Below, piece by piece: positions 57,037 to 64,000 of a stretch of DNA of 64,000 bases. Source of the stretch: Zea mays (taxonomy: Eukaryota; Streptophyta; Magnoliopsida; Poales; Poaceae); assembly GCF_902167145.1 (NCBI RefSeq), contig NC_050101.1, positions 118,573,789 to 118,637,788 on the forward strand, given 5' to 3'. The notes below the pieces were generated by a model that was given only the letters and a program-made list of their open reading frames with translations, was not told where the DNA came from and made no database searches. The position numbers were made by a program, and so were the translations under genes. The number at the start of each line of letters is the position of its first letter. The stretch's first letter is position 1.

Positions 57037-57240
57037 AGAAACAGTTCGCGTGCTCTGAGCGCGCAGTTAGCATGATCAAGTACTCGTTAGGGGTTATCGG
57101 CTTGTCATTCAAATGACGTGATTACTCCCTTATTGTATCAGAATTTATTAGTTTGCAAGTTTGTGGTAACGCTGCACGATGATTATGAAGTTTGTTTGCG
57201 GGATATGGAGATCATCCCTTGAACTGCATGAGCGCGAGTA

Positions 57241-57950
57241 TGCTATACCGATTTAAGCCGTCAATGACTTTTTAGCCGGTAACTCCGTTAGTAGGGTATA
57301 GTGGTCACCCTAGGTAAAGTAAGCGTGAGCATGTTGCACCGCCTTAAGTCGTTGTCGACTTAAGTCGATTGCTCCGTTTGTAGGGCATAGTGGTCACCCC
57401 GAGTTAAGTAAGCGTGAGCATGTTGCACCGCCTTAAGTCGTTGCCGACTTAAGTCGATTGCTCCGTTTGTAGGGCATAGTGGTCACCCCGAGTTAAGTAA
57501 GCGTGAGCATGTTGCACCTCCTTAAGTCGTTGCCGACTTAAGTCGATTGCTCCGTTTGTAGGGCATAGTGGTCACCCCGAGTTAAGTAAGCGTGAGCATG
57601 TTGCACCGCCTTAAGTCGTTGCCGACTTAAGTCGATTGCTCTGTTTGTAGGGCATAGTGGTCACCCCGAGTTAAGTAAGCGTGAGCATGTTGCACCGCCT
57701 TAAGTCGTTGCCGACTTAAGTCGATTGCTCCGTTTGTAGGGCATAGTGGTCACCCCGAGTTAAGTAAGCGTGAGCATGTTGCACCGCCTTAAGTCGTTGC
57801 CGACTTAAGTCGATTGCTCCGTTTGTAGGGCATAGTGGTCACCCCGAGTTAAGTAAGCGTGAGCATGTTGCACCGCCTCAAGTCGTTGCCGACTTAAGTC
57901 GATTGCTCCGTTTGTAGGGCATAGTGGTCACCCCGAGTTAAGTAAGAATG
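57241..57950. repeat. 89-bp tandem array with internal palindrome
   Basis: ATGTTGCACC recurs at 57331, 57420, 57509 and 57598 and onward at 89-bp steps, about eight units; the first is clearly diverged and the others are nearly identical. Each unit contains CTTAAGTCG-TTGC-CGACTTAAG, a 9-bp stem with a 4-nt loop, and GTGGTCACCCCGAG. The array starts 205 bp after the stop codon of the antisense gene and ends about 100 bp before the pol stop. Internal tandem-repeat clusters are a known Grande feature (from memory). Confidence 0.92.
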
Positions 57951-58054
57951 CGAGTCAATCATAAATGAGCCGAGTATCTTTGAAATCTCTCTTTATTGAT
58001 GACGTATTTCCATTATACAGAATACATGGTCGCTCCGGCTGTTTTGAAATACAG

Positions 58055-61000
58055 CTAGGGGTAGAACTTTCGGAGGTGCTCTATGTTCCAGGAGTTCCCA
58101 ACTTCCGTGCCATCCATTTGGGTGAGGCGATATGATCCGGGACGAGTGACTTCTGCTACTACGAAAGGTCCTTCCCATAAGGGTGATAACTTGTGCCGTC
58201 CCTCCCCCGTTAGAATTCGGCGGAGGACGAGGTCTCCCATCGAAAAGAAACGTTGTCGCACAGCTTTGTCGTGGTAGCGCCTTAGAGTCTGCTGGTATCG
58301 TGCTGATTGAATCACTGCATTCAGTCGTTCTTCCTCAAGTACGTCAATATCCTCCAGCCTAGTGGCTTCGGCTTCTGCTATGCTCTCGAAGATCAATCTT
58401 GGCGCCCCAAACTTGAGATCAGCAGGTAGCACTGCCTCCGACCCATAGACCATGAAGAAAGGAGTGTTTCCATGCAGGGCCCGGCTAGGTTGGGTTCTCA
58501 AGCTCCAAACAACATAAGGCAATTCTCTTATCCATTTTCCTGCGAATTTTTCATTTTTATCAAAGACCCTTTTTCTAAGTGCCTCCAATATCATTCCGTT
58601 GGCTCGCTCAACCTGCCCGTTGGCTCTCGGATGGGCTACAGATGCATACTTGATCTGAATGCTTTTTTGCTCGCAGAAGTCGAAGAATTCTGAACTGGTG
58701 AAGTTGGATCCCAAGTCAGTGATGATACTGTTTGGTATCCCAAATCTGAATATTATGCTTTGTATGAATTCCACGGCTTTAGCAGAGGTTAAAGAGGCAA
58801 TGGGCTGGAACTCTATCCATTTAGTGAATTTGTCAATTGCCACCAATACATGGGTGTATCCTCTTGAGCTTTCTTGAAAGGTCCAATCATATCCAATCCC
58901 CAGCATGCGAAAGGCCAAGTTACTGGTATGGTTTGTAGCTGCTGCGCTGGCATGTGCTGTTGCTTCGACAGGTATTGGCAAGCTTCGCATCTCTGAACTA
59001 ACTCGGCTGCATCATTCTTCGCCGTCGGCCAATAGAATCCTGACCTGAAAACCTTCCCGACTAATGTTCTGGATGCTGCGTGTACTCCACACTGCCCTGC
59101 ATGGACTTCCTCCAGAAGTTGCTTCCCGGTGGACGGGAGTACGCACTTCATGAGGACGCCTGACGCGCCCCTCCTGTATAATACCTCCCCAATGAGTGTA
59201 TAGTGAGCTGATTGTCTGGCAATGCGCTCTGCCGAGTTCTTGTCATCCGGCTCTTCTTCATTCTTTATATATTTAATAATCGGTTGCCTCCAGTCATCGG
59301 AGTCTGACTCGGGTTGATCTATGATAATGCACTCTTCTATTTGATCCGTTGAGATGCTCGGCTGGAGAATTTCTTGCACGAAGACCCCGGGCGGGACTTG
59401 AGTCCGACCGGATCCAAGCTTGGACAGTACATCAGCCGCCGTGTTCCGATCTCTTTCTATATGATGAAACTCCAGACCTTCGAATTTATCTTCTAGCTTT
59501 CGGACGGCGGCGCAGTATCTTCCCATTGAATCACTTGAACAATCCCATTCCTTGTTTATCTGACTGATGACTACCAGAGAATCTTCGTACACCATCAGTC
59601 TCTTGACACCCAGTGATATGGCGATGTTTAATCCGTGTATCAAAGCTTCATACTCGGCAGCATTGTTAGAGGCCGGGAATAGCAACTGGAGAGCATACTT
59701 GAGGTGCTCGCCTCCAGGTGCAGTGAAAAGAATTCCTGCTCCTGCTCCCTGCAGCTTCAGCGAGCCATCAAAATACATTCGCCATACTTCTGCCGTTTCT
59801 GGATTATCCGGCACTTGCTGTTCTGTCCACTCTGATACGAAGTCGACCAGTGCTTGAGTTTTGATGGCAGTGCGAGGTCGGAACTCGATATCATGGGACC
59901 CCAACTCGCAAGCCCACTTGGCTATTCGGCCAATGGCTTCCTTGTTGTGAAGAATGTCCCCTATCGGAAAACCAGTAACTACTGTGACTTTGTGATCGTC
60001 AAAGTAGTGGCGCAGCTTGCGGGCAGTCAGAAGTACTGCATATAATAGCTTCTGAACTTGAGGATACTTTTTCTTCGATGGGCCTAGAACCTCACTGATG
60101 AAGTAGACAGGATGTTGTACCGGGTAGGCATGCCCTTCTTCCACTCGCTCGACTACCAACGCAGTGCTTACCACGTGAGTCGTGCAAGAGATATATAGCA
60201 GCAGATCTTCAGCCGGCTGAATCGGCGTAGCTCGCCGGGGCGGTTTCAATACTGGCGGTGTTGTCAGGAATTTCTTCAGTGCGTCTAGAGCTTCTTGTGC
60301 CTCTGAAGTCCATTGAAACTTATCCACCTTCTTCAGCAGTTTATAGAACGGCAGGCCTTTTTCTCCCAGCCTGGATATGAATCTGCTCAGGGCTGCCATA
60401 CATCCAGTGAGTCGCTGAACCTTCTTTTGCGATCGAGGAGCTTCCATCTTCATGATAGCTTCAATCTTATCTGGATTAGCTTCAATTCCCCGGTGGCTGA
60501 CAATAAATCCGAGTAATTTTCCTGCTGGTACCCCGAAGACGCATTTTTCAGGATTGAGCTTCCATCTATATCTTCTCAGGCTGTTGAAAACCAGCTGTAA
60601 GTCTTCGATGAAGTTTTCCGGATTCTCCGTTTTAATCACCACGTCGTCTACGTAAGCCTCCACACGCTTGCCCCAGTGATCGGCTAAGCATGTTTGAATA
60701 GCTCTCTGATAAGTCGCTCCAGCGTTTTTGAGGCCGAACGGCATGGAGGTATAACAGAAAGCACCAAACGGGGTGATGAACGCCGTTTTTTCTTCGTCTT
60801 CTTTTGCCAAACTAATCTGATGATACCCGGAATAGCAATCTAAGAAAGACAGCATAGAACATCCAGCGGTGGAATCCACCACCTGATCTATCCTCGGGAG
60901 CCCGAAGGGATCCTTCGGACAGTGTTTGTTGAGATCAGTATAGTCGACGCACATGCGCCAATCCACTTTATTCTTTTTTAGTACAAGAACAGGGTTGGCT

Positions 61001-61239
61001 AACCACTCGGGGTGTAATACTTCTCTAATAAATCCGGCCGCGACCAAGCGGGCTAACTCGGCACGAATGGCCTCTCTCTTGTCGGGCGTGAAACGACGCA
61101 GCTTTTGCCGGATCGGCCTCGCCTGAGGATAGACTTTCAGGTTGTGCTCGGCCAACTCCCTCGGGACTCCTGGCATATCCGCAGGTTGCCATGTGAATAC
61201 GTCTCGGTTATCTTGCAGGAACTGGACGAGCGCGCTTTC
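58055..61239 (-). pseudogene. pol: Tat-lineage Pol: RT, two RNase H domains, integrase; frameshifted
   Basis: Following the amber codon at 61240-61242 the frame stays open to 58813. Order: RT with VDYTDLNKHCPKDPF, MPFGLKNAGATYQR and catalytic YVDD (near 60640); RNase H with the DASK-type region eroded; an archaeal-type second RNase H (MYFDGSLKLQGAGAGI, NNAAEYEALIHGL, ERDRNTAADVLSKL), the Tat-lineage hallmark; then the integrase HHCC zinc region ending CEACQYLSK. Near 58865 a single-base change shifts the frame. The integrase core (AIDKFTKWIEF, IITDLGSNF, RANGQVERAN) and the GPF/YxLxxxDG-like tail continue at 58990-58055. The usual GDAQGTQF/DNGSxF Asn position is Leu (DLGSNF). Confidence 0.85.
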
Positions 61240-64000
61240 CTATTTGTCATTTAAACTGGAGCTGATGATGGCCGCCTTGCGCTCATCAGCAAACCCCAGG
61301 TTGATCCGCTTGGTGTCTTCAGTCGGCCGCATAGAGGTCGCGGCCTGGGCTTCGTTTGCCGGCACGGCGAGGTCTTCTTCAGGCTTAGAGTTCGCCGGTG
61401 TAGAAGGAACCGTTGACGGCTTGGTGGTGAGGGCTGCTTGGATGGCCACTCGGAAACATTCTGCGGCGCCTTGGAAGTCGGCGCGCACAGTTATGATTCC
61501 TTGCGGCCCTGGCATCTTCAGTATCATGTACGTATAGTGTGGGATGGCCATGAATTTGGCCAGCCCCGGCCTCCCGATGATGGTGTTGTACCCGCAGTCG
61601 AAATTCGCCACCTCGAACCTCAGGAACTCGGTTCTGTAGTTATTTGGGGTCCCGAAGGTGACCGGCATATAGATGTGGCCCAGCGGGTATTCCCCTTCCG
61701 TCGGCACGATGCCGAAGAAAGGAGTGTCTGACTCGTGGAGCTCTTTGAGGTGAACTCCCAAGCCTTGGAGCGTACGGGGGAAGGTGACGTTGATGCTGCT
61801 CCCCCCGTCCACTAGCACCTTCTTCACCCGGCTCTCTCGGATCACCGGATCGACGAGGAGCGGGTATTTGCCTGGGTGGTCGAAGTTGAGCCATTGATCC
61901 TCCCGAGTGAACGTGATTGGGTGCTCCGACCACCGGTACGGGGCGGGAGGGCCGGTGGTCGCCACCAGTATCTGGCGGTCGTTGAGCTTTTGTTGTCTCT
62001 TGTTCTCCTGCGACCCATGTCCACCGAAGATGACGTTGACCTCCCTGTCAACGCGCGGGAATGCTCCTCCTCCCCCCTCCTCCGGCTGATGGGGCTGTCG
62101 GGGTTCATCTGGTCCTCCCCTCGGCGGAGGAGGTGGTAGAGGTTGGAAGGGTCGGCCATGCCCGACGGAGTGCTTGAAATCTCGGCAGTTGCGGAGAGTG
62201 TGGCGCATATCTTTGTGGTACGGGCACTGGGCGTCGAGGATGTCGTCCAGCGTGCGTTCGCCTCCACGAGGTCCTCCTCGGGCGCGAGAGGCGGGTGGTC
62301 CGGCGGCGTGTACCTCTTCGCGAGGCCTCTTCTCCCAGCGCTTGTCGGGCGGCTGGTTCGCGTCGCGTCGTGGCGCTGCCGGTGTGGGCTTTGCTCCTCC
62401 GATGAGGTCCTGGGCCCGCTCGTCAGCGGTGATGTAGAGGTCGGCTTCCCGGAACAGCTCCTCGGAGGTAGTCGGTGCCTTTTGCAGTATGGCTCGGACG
62501 AAAGCCGAGTCGTTAGATCCTCTGTAGAAGTCCTCGATCACGGCCGCCTCCGTGACCTCAGGGATGCGGTTTCTCATGGTCTGGAACCTTTTGAGGTATG
62601 ACCGGAGAGTCTCATCCCCCCGGCGCTTGATGGATTTGAGGTCCCATGGTTGCGCTGGCTTGTCGGAGAGAGACTGGAAGTTGGCGGTGAAACGTCGACT
62701 GAAGTCTCCCCAGTCGTCGATGCAGTGTCGGGGTAGATGTCGTAGCCACTGCAGCGCGTCTTGCCCGAGGACGATGGGCAGATACGCAGTCATGACGTCT
62801 TCGGATGCCCCGGCAGCCCGAGCAGCGGTGGTGTAGACGGCTAACCAGCCCCCTGGATCCTGCTTAGGTTCATATTTATCGACATTGGATACCTTGAAGT
62901 TGGGAGGCCATTGGATGGCCCTAAGGCGCGGAGTAAGGGCGGATACTCCGCACGTGTCCTCCTGTCGTCGAGGATGTCGTCTGTCCCGGGGAGGGGAGTG
63001 GCGGTGGTGGTTCCTCGACCGTCCCCGGGTGGTTCCACCAGTTGAAGCTGTTGCCGACTCAGTTCGGGTGGCCTGGCTTTGAGTCGGGAAGCCATGATCT
63101 CGGTCATACTCCTCCCGACGGCGAATTTCGTTCTCGTGCCGTCGTTCGCGCGAAGCATTGATAGAGCTCCGCGCGTCTCGGCGACTGTTGATGGCGTGTC
63201 GCAGATCGTTCGGCGGGTGAGCGAGCGGTAGAAGATGGTTGGCTGCCTGCGTGAACAGGCGCCGGTATCCCTCGGCGTCGGGGGTCCGAGGAAGTCCGTC
63301 AGCTATCCGGGCTAGAACGCCTCCGACTTCGCTCGGCGTGTTCATAGCTCGGGCGAAGTCGGGGTTCAAGTTGCGCCCGAAGAGCGGATTCCCGCGTCGT
63401 TGCCTTGCATCTTGCTCGGCTTGCTCCTGAGTCCGACGGCGATCACGTCGTCGGGAGTTCCTTCGTTCCCTGAAGACGCGTTCTTCCGGAGTTTCTCCTA
63501 TCTCTGAGACCTCGTCTCGCGAGACAGGCTGCTCCGGATCCCGTTCTCCAGCTGCGTGATGTCGTCGAACGTTCCTGCGTCGGTTCCTTCGTCGGCGGGA
63601 TTCTCGCTGAGGCGGTTCTTCTCCGGGCGCGGTCGGTTCATCGTCGGAGACGGCGGGCGACTCTGCCCTCCCGATGAAGAGGACGTCGGGGTAGAATGGT
63701 ATTGCTGCCGCGACGACTTTTTTTCCGTTCTCCTTTGAGGTCGGAGGAACGGGAAGAACGACTGGCCTCTCCCTGGTCTCCTTCTTTCTCATGACCTGTG
63801 TCCATTCTTTCGTCGGGGAAGTAGACAGCGGAGTCTTCCGGGTCAGCGAGCTTCTAGCTCCAGCCTCCCCGGAGACGATCTTTTTCCGAAGACCCGGAGG
63901 TAGCGTCTTTCCAGCATTTTCGGAGTTTGTTGGAGGAGACTTCTGTTCCGGCAGATCCGCGAGGCGGTGTAGAATTCCTTCTTCGTCCGCCACGGATGAG
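61240..64000 (-). CDS. gag: Gag and protease of the Grande-like element (5' partial)
   Basis: The frame is open at the window edge. The codon at 63993 is GTG and upstream codons are still sense, so the true start is outside. The N-terminal third is rich in Arg, Glu and Pro (RRRRNRRRNVRRHH area). A Retrotrans_gag domain spans about 62480-62860 (YLPIVLGQDALQWLRHLP, DFSRRFTANFQSL, RGDETLRSYLKRFQTMR). A Cys/His finger-like CPYHKDMRHTLRNC lies near 62200. The aspartic protease motif VLVDGGSSINV lies near 61790-61820. The frame ends in TAG at 61240-61242. The pol frame beyond it is the same frame, so a single stop separates Gag-Pro from Pol. Confidence 0.85.
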   Translation of the reverse strand, partial: SSVADEEGILHRLADLPEQKSPPTNSENAGKTLPPGLRKKIVSGEAGARSSLTRKTPLSTSPTKEWTQVMRKKETRERPVVLPVPPTSKENGKKVVAAAIPFYPDVLFIGRAESPAVSDDEPTAPGEEPPQRESRRRRNRRRNVRRHHAAGERDPEQPVSRDEVSEIGETPEERVFRERRNSRRRDRRRTQEQAEQDARQRRGNPLFGRNLNPDFARAMNTPSEVGGVLARIADGLPRTPDAEGYRRLFTQAANHLLPLAHPPNDLRHAINSRRDARSSINASRERRHENEIRRREEYDRDHGFPTQSQATRTESATASTGGTTRGRSRNHHRHSPPRDRRHPRRQEDTCGVSALTPRLRAIQWPPNFKVSNVDKYEPKQDPGGWLAVYTTAARAAGASEDVMTAYLPIVLGQDALQWLRHLPRHCIDDWGDFSRRFTANFQSLSDKPAQPWDLKSIKRRGDETLRSYLKRFQTMRNRIPEVTEAAVIEDFYRGSNDSAFVRAILQKAPTTSEELFREADLYITADERAQDLIGGAKPTPAAPRRDANQPPDKRWEKRPREEVHAAGPPASRARGGPRGGERTLDDILDAQCPYHKDMRHTLRNCRDFKHSVGHGRPFQPLPPPPPRGGPDEPRQPHQPEEGGGGAFPRVDREVNVIFGGHGSQENKRQQKLNDRQILVATTGPPAPYRWSEHPITFTREDQWLNFDHPGKYPLLVDPVIRESRVKKVLVDGGSSINVTFPRTLQGLGVHLKELHESDTPFFGIVPTEGEYPLGHIYMPVTFGTPNNYRTEFLRFEVANFDCGYNTIIGRPGLAKFMAIPHYTYMILKMPGPQGIITVRADFQGAAECFRVAIQAALTTKPSTVPSTPANSKPEEDLAVPANEAQAATSMRPTEDTKRINLGFADERKAAIISSSLNDK

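Larger units (their letters stand above)
50289..64000 (-). mobile_element. Grande-like Tat-lineage Ty3/gypsy element (5' end outside window)
   Basis: Order on the minus strand, from the right: gag (open at the window edge), pol with protease, RT, RNase H, second archaeal-type RNase H and integrase, then an 89-bp tandem array, an antisense gene, an 82-bp tandem array, a small antisense gene, repeats with purine tracts, and a 613-bp 3' LTR. A Tat-type pol with dual RNase H, internal tandem-repeat clusters, antisense ORFs, a length of at least 13.7 kb and short LTRs all point to Grande (from memory). Gag-pol has a nonsense codon and a frameshift. Confidence 0.8.

Noticed and set aside
57241..57950. 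Regularly spaced palindromic repeats reminiscent of a CRISPR array
   Set aside because: Units are contiguous 89-bp tandem copies with identical 'spacers', inside a plant retrotransposon, with no cas genes.

Overview
This window is plant nuclear DNA, almost certainly from maize or a close Zea relative. The evidence is a deep nest of maize-type retrotransposons (a Grande-like Tat/gypsy element with internal tandem repeats and antisense genes; an Opie/Ji-like Sirevirus with clustered LTR palindromes), Helitrons with maize-type termini that carry gene fragments, grass MITEs, and a GC-rich grass receptor-kinase gene. No prokaryotic features, CRISPR arrays, tRNA or rRNA genes were seen. All family names come from memory of the families and from motifs read by eye; no database was searched.

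Layout. 1-766: host flank, perhaps holding the last codons of an upstream gene. 772-13635: a decayed Ty1/copia element on the minus strand, bounded by CCCAA duplications. It contains a 5'-truncated LINE (959-3452, 15-bp duplication), a Sirevirus-like solo LTR (about 4401-6052), a gypsy solo LTR (7730-8904, duplication AACTT), a hAT MITE, a Stowaway MITE, a Del-like LTR fragment and a tiny putative Helitron. 13960-16938: the one clearly intact host gene, a two-exon LRR receptor-like kinase of the non-RD type. 17540-27365: a short minus-strand Helitron split by an almost complete Opie/Ji-like element (18463-27325, duplication GGGAC). 27366-32926: old repeat DNA with a copia RT/RNase H relic.

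32927-45423: a plus-strand Helitron whose body carries fragments of five different host genes: a JAZ/TIFY repressor, a DUF1336 (EDR2-type) gene, a dienelactone hydrolase, a casein kinase I and a phytepsin-type aspartic protease. A 4.35-kb solo LTR and two MITEs are nested in it. 46041-49440: a second, truncated Opie-like element interrupted by a solo LTR. At 49441 it is broken by a gypsy 5' LTR plus primer-binding site, which is itself broken at 50289 by the Grande-like element that runs out of the window.

The most interesting unit is the Grande-like element (50289 to beyond 64000, minus strand). Its gag-pol is damaged by an in-frame amber codon and a frameshift in integrase. Between pol and the 3' LTR, on the opposite strand, lies an apparently healthy gene set: a small acidic protein with its own TATA box, and a 1008-residue Transposase_28-type/coiled-coil protein assembled from four exons with three GT-AG introns. 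Two tandem arrays (82-bp dimeric and 89-bp palindromic units) bracket the larger gene. Because the introns are antisense to the genomic RNA, they would survive retrotransposition.
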